From Porphyromonas macacae DSM 20710 = JCM 13914 (lineage in GTDB: Bacteria; Bacteroidota; Bacteroidia; Bacteroidales; Porphyromonadaceae): a DNA stretch of 64,000 nucleotides. This document shows, one piece after another, positions 44,955-53,924 of the stretch. The first letter of the stretch is position 1, and the number at the start of each line of letters is the position of its first letter. The notes under the pieces were generated by a model, which was not told where the DNA came from, made no database searches, and saw only the letters and a list, made by a program, of their open reading frames with translations. The DNA is taken from assembly GCF_000379945.1 (NCBI RefSeq), contig NZ_KB904124.1, positions 186,001 through 250,000 on the forward strand, given 5' to 3'. Position numbers and translations under genes: made by a program.

Positions 44955-45354
44955 GATTTGCCAAAATTTATGGATAGGGGGGTGTCAAAATTCATTTTTG
45001 GCACAGTCCCTTTCAGGTGTGTCAGAGTGCGTAAAGTACAAGGCGTTAAAGACTTGGGCTGAAGGGAGCATGCTGAAGTACGTGACCGAAGCCGAATGTC
45101 GTAAGCAACGCAGTAATTTGCGCATGATGACAAACCGTCGTTTGTATTATCCCCTGCCTCTTTTATTATTAAACAGTGCAAATAGGGGAGAAGAGTTTCG
45201 TATTTTACTTGTATAAACTAACGGTATTCAGGTGTAATTATTGATGCCATATCGATTTTTTATGTACATTTCAAGTATCTTGATAAATAAAAATGATAAA
45301 CTTTATAGAATGTAAACACACGTTATTCTTTAATTTTTCAAAATTTACAACACA
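44955..45354. other. 400-bp intergenic region
   Basis: Holds repeat copy C (44975-45146) and then about 200 bp of AT-rich DNA that should include the promoter of the next lipoprotein gene. I could not place a consensus -7 box. Confidence 0.7.
44975..45146 (+). repeat. Dispersed 165-bp repeat, copy C
   Basis: Third copy, in the orientation of the upstream e(P4) gene. The hairpin arm is shortened (AGGGGGGTGTCAAAA versus TTTTGGCACAGTCCCTTT). The core AAAGTACAAG, CTGAAGTACGTGACCGAAGC and GTAAGCAACGCAG is preserved. Confidence 0.85.
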
Positions 45355-45936
45355 ATGAAAAGTAAACTGTTTCTCGTGGCTCTTTTTGCCACTCTGATCC
45401 TCTCGTCCTGCGGATCCAACCAGAAAAAGAAAACGGAAGACAATACCGCTACGGAAACAGCGGTAAAGAAAATGGAGGTCGACAGTCTTCTTGCTCAAGC
45501 TGAAACCCTCATAGGTCAGGAAGTTACCGTACAGGGCTTTTGCACCCATCTCTGCGCTCACGGAGCATCCAAACTGTTTATGATAGGTAGCGACAGCACC
45601 AAGAGCATTCGTGTGGAGGCTGCCTCACTCGGTTCGTTCGATGCTGCCTGTGCAAACAGTATGGTGGAGGTGAAAGGTATTCTTAAAGAGCAGCGTATCG
45701 ATGAGGCTTATCTGCAGGAATGGGAAGCGAAATTGGCTGCCGGGCAAACGGAAAAACATGGCGACGGCAAAGAAGGCGGTTGTGCCTCGGAAAAGAATGC
45801 CCGTCAGGAAACAGCCAATACGCCTGAGGCTCGCATAGCCGACTTCCGGGCAAAAATAGCTCAACGCGAGGCTGAAACCGGCAAGGCATACCTCTCGTTC
45901 TACTATTTGGAAGCCAAAAGTTATGAAATTCAATAA
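45355..45936 (+). CDS. Small lipoprotein with OB-fold-like domain
   Basis: 193-residue lipoprotein lipidated at Cys19 (ILSSCGSN). After a Lys/Thr-rich linker comes a compact beta-domain (about 48-110) with IGQEVTVQGFCTHLCAHGASKLF and VEVKGILKE, resembling the OB-like tRNA_anti fold seen in small bacterial exported proteins. Two Cys and a His (CTHLCAHG) could bind a metal or form a disulfide. The second half is helical and charged. It overlaps the following PepSY-associated gene by 14 bp, so the two likely act together. The function is unknown; a role in metal or heme handling is only a guess. Confidence 0.75.
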   Translation: MKSKLFLVALFATLILSSCGSNQKKKTEDNTATETAVKKMEVDSLLAQAETLIGQEVTVQGFCTHLCAHGASKLFMIGSDSTKSIRVEAASLGSFDAACANSMVEVKGILKEQRIDEAYLQEWEAKLAAGQTEKHGDGKEGGCASEKNARQETANTPEARIADFRAKIAQREAETGKAYLSFYYLEAKSYEIQ

Positions 45937-46495
45937 AATCGGTCCCTCGGTGCGCAAGTTTTCGCGTATCATACATCGGGATTTATCTTTCTTCTTCTCC
46001 GGTATGGTGTTGATATACGCCATATCGGGGTTTGTCATGAACCATCGTGACAGCATTAACCCCAACTATTCGATAACGCGCAAAGTCTATAACCATACCG
46101 AAACGTTACCTCCGAAGAGCGAGATAAAGAAAGAAGATGTGCTGCGTCTGCTTACTCCTCTTAAGGAAGAGAAAAACTATACGAAACACTATTTCCCGCA
46201 AGAAAATACGATGAAAGTGTTTCTCAAAGGCGGCTCCAATCTTTCGGTAAACCTCACAAGCCGTGAAGTGATCTATGAGAAACTGACCCGCCGCCCTGTC
46301 ATTGGCCGGATGACTCGCCTGCACTATAATCCCGGGAGGTGGTGGACGACGTTTGCAGATATTTTTGCCATCTCGCTCATCATCATCACCGTCACAGGAC
46401 TGGTTATGATTAAGGGGAAAAAAGGACTTTGGGGGCGTGGTGGCATCTACCTGCTTATCGGCATACTCTTCCCGTTGGCATTTCTGCTGCTGTGA
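45923..46495 (+). CDS. PepSY-associated transmembrane helix protein
   Basis: 190-residue inner-membrane protein. It begins with the PepSY_TM signature RKFSRIIHRDLSFFFSGMVLIYAISGF and the NHRDSINPNY turn. A soluble PepSY-like loop follows (about 60-125), then two further helices (FADIFAISLIIITVTGLVMI and IYLLIGILFPLAFLLL, cited in part). Related proteins act in iron/siderophore reduction, but this short form has no assigned substrate. Coupled to the small lipoprotein upstream. Confidence 0.85.
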   Translation: MKFNKIGPSVRKFSRIIHRDLSFFFSGMVLIYAISGFVMNHRDSINPNYSITRKVYNHTETLPPKSEIKKEDVLRLLTPLKEEKNYTKHYFPQENTMKVFLKGGSNLSVNLTSREVIYEKLTRRPVIGRMTRLHYNPGRWWTTFADIFAISLIIITVTGLVMIKGKKGLWGRGGIYLLIGILFPLAFLLL

Positions 46496-46572
46496 AACAT
46501 TCCGGTTTTCCGGAATTCTCTATCTCTGTTTTTCTGTAAAGCAGAGTGCAGCAGGAGGGTCAGCAGTAAAAA

Positions 46573-47325
46573 TCAGATAGAGCGAAGCAGGTTCACCGTT
46601 TCCCGCACAAGTTCGGGGTGAGTGGTCGGTTGTGCATATTCGTCGATAATCACAGTGCCGCCCATGCTGACATTGCTTCGCCGATATTGCATGGCGCTTG
46701 GCACATCGGTTCTTAAAGAGCAGTGAAACTGATTGATGCCGGTTTGCCGTGCCAATTCGGCTATGTTGGATGCTCTTACTCCACTGCCTGCCATGATGCC
46801 GATGCGTCCTGCAGCACGGTACACCAGTCGCCCGATCAGAGCAGCTCCCTCCGGTGCCGTGGGGGCACATCCGCTGGTAAGAATACGGTTGAATCCTCCG
46901 GCAGTGATAATCTCCTCCAACATCCTTTCGGGGTCGGCACACATATCGAAAGCCCGGTGAAAAGTTACGGCCATCCCTTCGGCCGCCTCCAGCAATATGC
47001 CGTTAGCCCGTTTATCGTAAAATCCCTCGGGTGTCAGACAACCGAAAACAACACCGTCGGCTTTCAACTCCCTTGCCACCCGGATATCATAAACCATCTG
47101 TCGCAGTTCCGTATCGCTGTAAAAGAAGTCGCCGGCACGTGGTCGGATAATGACATGTACAGGAATATCTATTGTTTCGCATGCTTCTTTAATCATGCCC
47201 GCAGAGGGAGTTGTCCCCCCCTCGGGAATACCCTGGCAGAGCTCTACGCGGGTGGCTCCGCCCTCTTGTGCCGCTATACAGCTGTCCACCGAGTTGGCAC
47301 AAATTTCCAGTTCGAAGTTTTTCAT
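46573..47325 (-). CDS. cutC: CutC family protein
   Basis: 250-residue TIM-barrel protein. Family motifs ELEICANSVDSCIAAQEGG, GGTTPSAGMI, VIIRPRAGDF, VTFHRAFDMC and LTSGCAPTAPEG are present. CutC was named for copper tolerance in E. coli, but its chemistry is unresolved and the copper link is disputed. Stands alone on the minus strand between plus-strand genes; the island to its right begins with MITE-like copy 2. Confidence 0.93.
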   Translation of the reverse strand: MKNFELEICANSVDSCIAAQEGGATRVELCQGIPEGGTTPSAGMIKEACETIDIPVHVIIRPRAGDFFYSDTELRQMVYDIRVARELKADGVVFGCLTPEGFYDKRANGILLEAAEGMAVTFHRAFDMCADPERMLEEIITAGGFNRILTSGCAPTAPEGAALIGRLVYRAAGRIGIMAGSGVRASNIAELARQTGINQFHCSLRTDVPSAMQYRRSNVSMGGTVIIDEYAQPTTHPELVRETVNLLRSI

Positions 47326-47425
47326 CGGGAAAGTAGTGTTAATCCGGACTTTTATTCCGGTAAAGGTAGCGATAAGAAATAATCTCTAAAGAAATAAGGC
47401 AAAACAGAGGTGGCGGAAAATCCGT

Positions 47426-47519
47426 TGCCTGATGGTTGAAAATTCTTCAGGCAAAGAAAAAAAATCCAAGTTAACTTCGTTGAAAATCCATTGCGCTAAG
47501 AATTTTCAACCATATTGCA
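47426..47519. repeat. Palindromic MITE-like element, copy 2 (shortened)
   Basis: Bases 47426-47498 are identical to 29025-29097 over 73 bp. The right end is a shorter inverted repeat (AAGAATTTTCAACCAT) and the inner CGGAT hairpin of copy 1 is missing, consistent with an internal deletion. It lies between cutC and the zinc-ribbon gene. Confidence 0.85.
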
Positions 47520-47573
47520 ACTATTCGAGCTTATAAGAGTTAAGCTCAGTATTTTCATGTAAACTTGTGTAAA

Positions 47574-48014
47574 TCATCGTTCCGAAAGATATTGTCTTAT
47601 TTCGTTAGCAGTCAATCTTCTCACCTGCGTATCTGTAAATTCTCTATATTCTTCCATGCGGAAAAGCGGACTCATGCCATCGCATCTCTTCCCTTTGTTT
47701 CTTCTTAAGTATAATTCCAAATCTTCCTCGTCTGCAAAGATTTTATACGTGCTTTTTCCTTTCCCGTCCTTTATTTCATAAATACCGCATGGTTTCCTGT
47801 TCGTGTAGTCTGCGGTCCGCAAATACAGCTTTGCAATTTCTAAGGATTTGAACGGGAAATTCCATCTTTGCAATCCTCTTTTCGGGTCGTGCTCTATGCA
47901 GATACAGCGACCACAGGTGCCGCATATATATTGTGTGTGGTTTTCCAGGCAGTCCGAAGGATTGAGTAGTGGTGTAATTCTATTTCGGTCGCTATAGCAT
48001 TCTTTACATATCAT
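47574..48014 (-). CDS. Uncharacterised zinc-ribbon-like protein
   Basis: 146-residue cytoplasmic protein. Two CxxC pairs (Cys3/Cys6 and Cys31/Cys34, plus Cys37) at the N-terminus form a likely zinc knuckle: MICKECYSD and YICGTCGRCICIEHD. The rest is alpha/beta with YEIKDGKGKSTYKIFADEED. I do not recognise a named family. The codons and motifs look real, and the start is preceded by an AT-rich leader. It could bind nucleic acid. It lies between MITE copy 2 and the AT-rich gap before two unknown genes, on the opposite strand, so a joint role with them is not shown. Confidence 0.8.
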   Translation of the reverse strand: MICKECYSDRNRITPLLNPSDCLENHTQYICGTCGRCICIEHDPKRGLQRWNFPFKSLEIAKLYLRTADYTNRKPCGIYEIKDGKGKSTYKIFADEEDLELYLRRNKGKRCDGMSPLFRMEEYREFTDTQVRRLTANEIRQYLSER

Positions 48015-48705
48015 AATGAAGTTATTTTTTTATTTTCTTGATGATTGTTAGGTGAATTATTCAATAAAACAACAATGTAGCGATGACTACATGCGTCGGT
48101 ATTTTGTTCGGCGTTTTTATTTCTACATGACTGTTGACTTATTTGCACTTCTTACGAAACTTCACCAATATAACCATTTTAGTTTGCCTGTCGCAAGTAT
48201 AGAGAGTTGTTATTACTATATCTGTTTGTTGTTGTCTAAATCTTTATTGATAATTTATACGGAGCCATACCGCTCAAAAGAGCAATTGCCTTACAAAACG
48301 ATTAGATACCTAATTTATTTGATGCGTCTCCTTTGTTAGGCGAGGATTTCTTGCCTTTTTGGATTTAGTGATTGTCTGTTTGCAGATTGCATTTTGTTTT
48401 TTCTTGAATGATATATGTTTGTTTTGTTTTATTTGTTTAATAGGGTCTTTTTTTGGTTTTATTGTTAAAGTTGATTTGGGTAATTGGTTTTCTGTAGTCA
48501 AAAAATAGATGTATTACTGTTTGATTATTAATTTATGTTGGTTCTGTTGTTTGATATTATAAATAAAATATATAAATTTATTAAACGAAGAAAGAAGGGT
48601 GTCGAATAGAATATTTCGTGAGACTGGAGGATGTTAACGGGTTCTGTGCTTTCATGTCTCTATGTTGAAATAGGTAAAACAGGGCCTAATTAAAACTATT
48701 GTATT
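48015..48705. other. 691-bp AT-rich intergenic region
   Basis: Clearly AT-richer than the coding DNA on either side. Short frames (for example a GTG frame at 48052-48339) have no family features. It should hold divergent promoters for the zinc-ribbon gene and the 676-residue protein; none matches the consensus well. Confidence 0.7.
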
Positions 48706-50736
48706 ATGGCGAACGTAACACCCATGGGTTACCCGCATTATGGAGCGGGAACCGTAGAAGTTTTAGTAAAAGATGTGGACGGAGTGGATTACTCATTGCT
48801 GTTTGCTCCTGATCCGAAGAACAATGAATTGCGCAATGCCGGGCTGCCCATGCAGTTTTATTATTACCCAAAGGCTCCCAGGCTTGCTAAATATCCTGAT
48901 GGTCGTTTCAAGTTTTCAATGCAAGTGTTTAAAAGTACCGGAGACGAGTCTACGGTAATTGGTGCCGAGGGGTTGGAAGAAGAGGCCGGTGCTTTCACTT
49001 CTCTTACCAGTACCATTGATGTGCCCGAGCCTATATTGCTAAAGGCGATCGAAAAGTTTAAGACAACCATAGAGAAACAATTTGGAACACACCGGAATGG
49101 TTTGTTGGGGCTTTTCTCTTGGTTAAGGGGAAAAGATAAGGATATAACCCTTGCCAATATTCGTCCTGTTCAATTGATAGAGAATAACATTTCGATGCAC
49201 ATTATCGGAGAGGAAGATCCCGACAAGCAACCCTTTGGCGGCCTTAATCCGTGGACTATGAATGTGCAGGGTAAAGGTGCGGGGCAAACTTTCGGACTCG
49301 GAGAGAATGCTTTTTCCATCATGATGGGGCGTAACTCTGCATCCCTTTTGAAAGCTTCTTTAGAAAGCGGAGGCAATAATCTGGTAATAGAAAATGTCAT
49401 TAAGTATAAGGCCTACATGCCTACTACCATTATTCGTACGGTAGTAAAAACATCAAGAGTGCATAAATACTTTTCGTCCAAACTTTCTGTTCCGGGGAGA
49501 TTTATTGATTTTAACTGGGAGCATGAATACGAAAAGCTACGCACATCGGGGGCTATTGAAACTGAGATTATTGCCGATGAGCAGTTTTCGACCGAAGATC
49601 GCAAGCGATTGGAAGAATCTTTGATTGAAAAACAGAGAGATTATGCTTTTAAGGCTGTCGAGAAGTGTATTTTTGAGCCGGAAATAAAGAAGTTTACCCC
49701 GGCAAAAGAACCGGACACAAAAAGAACGAAAACAATTAGATTTTTGGGTATCTCGGTTTCTATTTCCAGACGCTGTGTCGGATGGAGTCTGAAAACGGCT
49801 TCGGATATTAAGGAGCTTGACTTTAAAGATGAAGTTAAGTTTAGCGGTATTTGCGTGCTTGATTCCAAAATTAGCGGAAACCTGGATCCTCTTATCAATA
49901 AGGGGGATCAGGAAACTTTGAAGCAATACGTTTCCGAGGTGCGTCTTGATGAAGATTTTGCTAAGGTTCATATTATTACCGCTCTTAATGGAAGCCTTGT
50001 CAAGATGGACCGGGATAATGAGATTTTGAACGATAGCCCCGTCAGTCAGGTGGCGATCGAAGTCGGTTATCCGGATTCAAAGGGTAATATGATCTGGAAG
50101 AGTTCGGGGCGCATGATTGCAGAGGGGGGCACCCCTTATATTCAGAAGACCTCACGGAGCGGAAAGACTGTAGATGCGATCTATCCTGCATTGTGGAACT
50201 CTCCGGCTATGGATCAAAACCTGTTTGTTTTTGATTTTGTACGTAATACTCCGCCCAGCGAAGTGACTGTGCGTCAGGAAGTAATGTATGAAAAGGATAA
50301 AAGAGTAAAAGTCAAGGACAAAAAAGCGGAATTCGTGTTTAAGGGTACGAAAGTCTTTATCGAATTACCTGTATTGACATTTGTCGATTATAATCTTTCT
50401 GCCGAAGAGCTTTATGAATGCGATACTCTGGAGGTGACATTGAAGGTTGATAAGATGAGCGCTAAGACATTTAAGTTCAGCTCTGAAAATTTTGGAGATA
50501 TTATCCCTTATAAAGTTTGGTATGAAGCCGGTTACTCTGTCAAACCTACCGAATATAAAGTGAAGTATACCTGTAAGGGTAAGGTCAATAAGGCTTTGAA
50601 GAAGGTAACCATTAATAGTGGCTGGCAGAAACTGGACTATCTTGAGGGGGATGTTATCTTTGAAATCCCTTCAGGAACAGAAAGTCAGAATGAAGCCGTT
50701 CAAGCTATTCGCCGGAAGTTTACCGAAGAGGAATAA
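48706..50736 (+). CDS. Large uncharacterised beta-rich protein 1 of two-gene module
   Basis: 676 residues; no signal peptide and no membrane segment, so probably cytoplasmic or exported by an unusual route. The N-terminus is rich in Gly/Tyr/Pro (MGYPHYGAG). The motif FYYYPKAPRLAK at 51-62 precedes a strand DGRFKFSMQVFK. Further strands include FGLGENAFSIMM and ENVIKYKAYMPTTIIRT. A charged helix at about 290-325 (EDRKRLEESLIEKQRD) interrupts beta-rich sequence that continues to the end. I do not recognise the family and propose no function. It is followed, 133 bp later, by a second large protein with a related motif, on the same strand. Confidence 0.85.
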   Translation: MANVTPMGYPHYGAGTVEVLVKDVDGVDYSLLFAPDPKNNELRNAGLPMQFYYYPKAPRLAKYPDGRFKFSMQVFKSTGDESTVIGAEGLEEEAGAFTSLTSTIDVPEPILLKAIEKFKTTIEKQFGTHRNGLLGLFSWLRGKDKDITLANIRPVQLIENNISMHIIGEEDPDKQPFGGLNPWTMNVQGKGAGQTFGLGENAFSIMMGRNSASLLKASLESGGNNLVIENVIKYKAYMPTTIIRTVVKTSRVHKYFSSKLSVPGRFIDFNWEHEYEKLRTSGAIETEIIADEQFSTEDRKRLEESLIEKQRDYAFKAVEKCIFEPEIKKFTPAKEPDTKRTKTIRFLGISVSISRRCVGWSLKTASDIKELDFKDEVKFSGICVLDSKISGNLDPLINKGDQETLKQYVSEVRLDEDFAKVHIITALNGSLVKMDRDNEILNDSPVSQVAIEVGYPDSKGNMIWKSSGRMIAEGGTPYIQKTSRSGKTVDAIYPALWNSPAMDQNLFVFDFVRNTPPSEVTVRQEVMYEKDKRVKVKDKKAEFVFKGTKVFIELPVLTFVDYNLSAEELYECDTLEVTLKVDKMSAKTFKFSSENFGDIIPYKVWYEAGYSVKPTEYKVKYTCKGKVNKALKKVTINSGWQKLDYLEGDVIFEIPSGTESQNEAVQAIRRKFTEEE

Positions 50737-50869
50737 ACTGAAATAATCAAATGAGGGTGGGGGTGTCCACCCTCTGTTATTTTAATTAAGTAAGTACAAT
50801 CATATAACCTGCAAAAAACGTTATGATGTGTCTTTTGCTGTCCTGTTATATCTTTTTATAAATAATACT

Positions 50870-53131
50870 ATGGATACTGTATATAAAGAAATGGATGGAA
50901 AGCTTGTTCCCATTGAACGGTTTAATTTGGGAAGAGCTAAAGCTTCTGTTGCATATTTCCGGGGGCAGGGTAAAACAGAGGAGGATGAGTTTGCCGTAAG
51001 AAGGCATCCGGTGGTGCAATCTATTCCTTTGGAAAAGGCTCTTTTGGATGGTGATGTGAGAGTAAAACTGCCTGATTCTTTGGAACGCGGAACGGTAATA
51101 AATCGGGAGATTATAAAGCTGCTTGTTGAAAGTGAATCCGATTATCCTGTTGTTGAAAATGTCAGTGCAATTGATCCAAAGAGCACTTTCAAGAATAAAA
51201 AAGGAGACAAGATACTTGTCTTTCCTGAAGTTAAAATTCAGCCGTATGGGGGGAAAGAGTTGTTTTATTATGAAAAAGTCAAAAGCATCGAAAGCAGGGA
51301 AAGCGTACAGGAAGCAGAAAGAAAGCGGTTAAAATATACAGGCCGTATTACGCTTGAATATGAGCTGATTGATCGGGCAGCTCAGAATCAGACCTCTATT
51401 ACGATTCGATTAAGTGAGGCGGTGCTGAATTTGAAGTCCGCAAAAGAAAAGATCTGTATCAGTGGACAGATCGATGAGGATAAGAAGATGTTGACTTTTC
51501 CCATGAAAGACGATGCTGTCGAAATTGCTTTTTGGAATTTGGTTTCAGATTTTCCGGAGAATCATTGTAGTGTGAGTCTTTTCTTCGAGTTTAAGGGATA
51601 TGAGCCGGTGTCAAATAGTATTTTAATTTCCGGTAATCGAGAATTGCTGGCAGAGGTTTTTCTCGAACGGCATAATGAAAGACTTGTGGGATTGACAAAG
51701 GCCAGTTTTTTGCGGGAAATTGCCGTTCCAAAATCAGAAATTCATTTTCAAAGAAGAGAAGGCATATTACGGAAAAATCCACAGAGAAGAGCAATTCGAA
51801 GGGAATTTATAGGGAGTAAAATCTTTTCTGAAGGAGAGATGCAGAAAAGCTCTTTTATCTTAAAGGTCGAGAATACAATAAACTACCCTTGGAAAAGGGA
51901 TAAAAAAGATACGTTGTACCGGGATATCGACGGTGGGATCACTTCCAATCCGTTTAATTTGAATGAAAAGTTTTCAGAGTTCGAACAGTTGTACTGTCCC
52001 GGTATTTCATTTCATGATGTGGCTGTATACAAGTCAAAAACACAGCCGGATTTGTTTCTTCTTTTCCCGAAGAGATATTTCCTGGCGAGAGACAGTGATA
52101 CGTCTTTGCCATGTATGACACTGACGGCTCATTTAAGCGAGGGGGGAAGCGGTAATTATGAGGAAATCTCCAAGGTTTGCTTCTCGTATGCACTCTCTCC
52201 GGATTTGTCGGACTTAAAGCTCTGTGAATTGAAGATGAAATTGTATCAGAACAAATTATTGGATGATGACAGTCCCGGTTATCTGGATCGTATTCGATTT
52301 TGGTATCCGAGTGATATCAATGCCGATTTGGAGGTGACCGGCAATCAAAATATCCTGCCGGAATCTATTCTTGAAGACGGGAGACACTTTGTGGTTTCCT
52401 ATGTCACAGAGAGCCTGTCCGATGCCAGTCTGTTTATCACGGCTCTTAACAATGAAATATCACAATATGCAAATATTACTTTCTCTCATCGCGAGATACG
52501 TAACACTGCTATCATGGAGTTGAATATGGGAAAAACAATAGGCTCTTTTGTGGATATTGTGCCGAATGATGAGAAAAAGACTTTCACAATTACAAATAAT
52601 TCTCTTTCTCCATGCCGTATATCCAACGTTCTGCTCGTTTCAAAGGAAGAGAAACCGTATTATAATCCTGTCTATTTCAGCAATAAATCGAATCTTAAAA
52701 GTAAAGAAAAAAGAGAATTGCCAATCCAAGACTTGACCAGTGGCAGGGAATATCTAAATCCTAAATATATACATCTTGATTATGAAAGTTTGGAAGATAT
52801 CAGTAAAGAGTTTAAACAGGAAATAGCGACAACATCCAATTATCAACGTTCGGTCATAATAAACTTTAGTAAAATTGCGAATAAAAAAATCTGTCGGTTA
52901 TGGGGGGCATTGAAAATAGGGGCGACCGGCAACTCTTTTACTTTTGAAAGAGAGAAATCCGAGTTTTCAACACCTCTTTTATTAAGCTTCATTATCAAAA
53001 ACGAAAAAGCGAATAATAATTATCTGATTTCTTATGAGATAACATATTATGATCAAAATGGTAATGTTTTGAAAAATCAGAAAGAAACATTTGATTATTC
53101 GAAGAGTGGACGTATTGACTTGCGATGCTGA
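50870..53131 (+). CDS. Large uncharacterised beta-rich protein 2 of two-gene module
   Basis: 753 residues from the ATG at 50870 (MDTVYKEMDGKLVPIE); a frame from 50828 would add 14 hydrophobic residues of doubtful reality. No signal peptide or transmembrane helix. Mostly strands and turns throughout, with several sandwich-like segments (for example RITLEYELIDR, CSVSLFFEFKGYEP, LLLSFIIKNE). The motif FLLFPKRYFLAR at about 396-407 matches FYYYPKAPRLAK in protein 1. No catalytic motif was recognised. Lower GC and more Lys/Asn/Ile than the neighbouring core genes suggest accessory origin. Function unknown; a structural or binding role would fit the composition. Confidence 0.85.
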   Translation: MDTVYKEMDGKLVPIERFNLGRAKASVAYFRGQGKTEEDEFAVRRHPVVQSIPLEKALLDGDVRVKLPDSLERGTVINREIIKLLVESESDYPVVENVSAIDPKSTFKNKKGDKILVFPEVKIQPYGGKELFYYEKVKSIESRESVQEAERKRLKYTGRITLEYELIDRAAQNQTSITIRLSEAVLNLKSAKEKICISGQIDEDKKMLTFPMKDDAVEIAFWNLVSDFPENHCSVSLFFEFKGYEPVSNSILISGNRELLAEVFLERHNERLVGLTKASFLREIAVPKSEIHFQRREGILRKNPQRRAIRREFIGSKIFSEGEMQKSSFILKVENTINYPWKRDKKDTLYRDIDGGITSNPFNLNEKFSEFEQLYCPGISFHDVAVYKSKTQPDLFLLFPKRYFLARDSDTSLPCMTLTAHLSEGGSGNYEEISKVCFSYALSPDLSDLKLCELKMKLYQNKLLDDDSPGYLDRIRFWYPSDINADLEVTGNQNILPESILEDGRHFVVSYVTESLSDASLFITALNNEISQYANITFSHREIRNTAIMELNMGKTIGSFVDIVPNDEKKTFTITNNSLSPCRISNVLLVSKEEKPYYNPVYFSNKSNLKSKEKRELPIQDLTSGREYLNPKYIHLDYESLEDISKEFKQEIATTSNYQRSVIINFSKIANKKICRLWGALKIGATGNSFTFEREKSEFSTPLLLSFIIKNEKANNNYLISYEITYYDQNGNVLKNQKETFDYSKSGRIDLRC

Positions 53132-53468
53132 AGACAAGAACCTTTCTTTTCATGTAGATTGATACGCTTGGTGTGCGGTGATTGGCGGTGTGCGAGAGAG
53201 CCTGTTTTTATGTTTTGAGTCGTCTTTAAGGGATAATGCCGATGGAATATCGGAACAAGATAAAAGGCCAGGTCTTTCAATTTTGTTCGGCAAGGACAAT
53301 CGTTATTTTCGGAGTAAAGTAAAAACAGGTGTTTGAATGTTGTAAAAAGGAGTCTTCAAATAGCTGTTATGCACGCTGTTAATCCATTACATTTACTAAC
53401 TTTGTGGGAAATTAGAAACACGACTGTCTCCGAGCTTATATCTAATCTATAGGGATTGTTAGAAATAA
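53132..53468. other. 337-bp intergenic region
   Basis: No gene; AT-rich and G-poor stretches mark the right end of the accessory module. A TAACTTTG -7 box near the right end belongs to the dCMP deaminase gene. Confidence 0.7.
53397..53404 (+). promoter_or_regulatory. -7 box of the dCMP deaminase gene
   Basis: TAACTTTG, 64 bp before the start codon. -33 not clear. Confidence 0.5.
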
Positions 53469-53900
53469 ATGACAGAAAAGGAAAAAAAGCAGTTGGCCTT
53501 AGACCGGCGCTATCTGCGTATGGCACAAATATGGTCCGAAAACTCATACTGTAAACGCCGGCAGGTGGGTGCCCTGATCGTTAAAGATCAAATGATTATA
53601 TCCGATGGCTATAACGGAACACCGTCAGGGTTTGAAAATGTTTGTGAAGATGAACATGGGGTAACCAAACCTTATGTGCTCCATGCAGAGGCCAATGCTA
53701 TTACGAAAGTTGCCGCTTCGACCAATGACAGTCGTGGAGCCACTATTTATATTACCGCTTCTCCCTGTATAGAGTGTGCCAAACTGATTATTCAGTGCGG
53801 TATCGTAAGAGTCGTTTACTGTGAGGAATACCGCCTGACCGAAGGAGTGGATTTACTGAAAAAGGCCGGCGTAGAGGTTGCGTATGTTCCCATCGATTGA
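53469..53900 (+). CDS. dCMP/cytidine deaminase family protein
   Basis: 143-residue zinc deaminase, probably converting dCMP to dUMP. It has the HAEANAI motif with the catalytic Glu and the zinc cysteines in PCIECAKLI. The N-terminal RRYLRMAQIWSENSYCKRRQVGA is typical of ComEB-type dCMP deaminases. It begins a run of plus-strand core genes; the downstream peptidase starts 24 bp later. Confidence 0.92.
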   Translation: MTEKEKKQLALDRRYLRMAQIWSENSYCKRRQVGALIVKDQMIISDGYNGTPSGFENVCEDEHGVTKPYVLHAEANAITKVAASTNDSRGATIYITASPCIECAKLIIQCGIVRVVYCEEYRLTEGVDLLKKAGVEVAYVPID

Positions 53901-53924
53901 TACATGTTTAATTGACTGCAAGAG

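Noticed and set aside
48052-48339. GTG-started 95-codon frame in the AT-rich gap
   Set aside because: Low-complexity Tyr/Leu/Ile product, no family match by eye, poor start context; expected by chance in AT-rich DNA.
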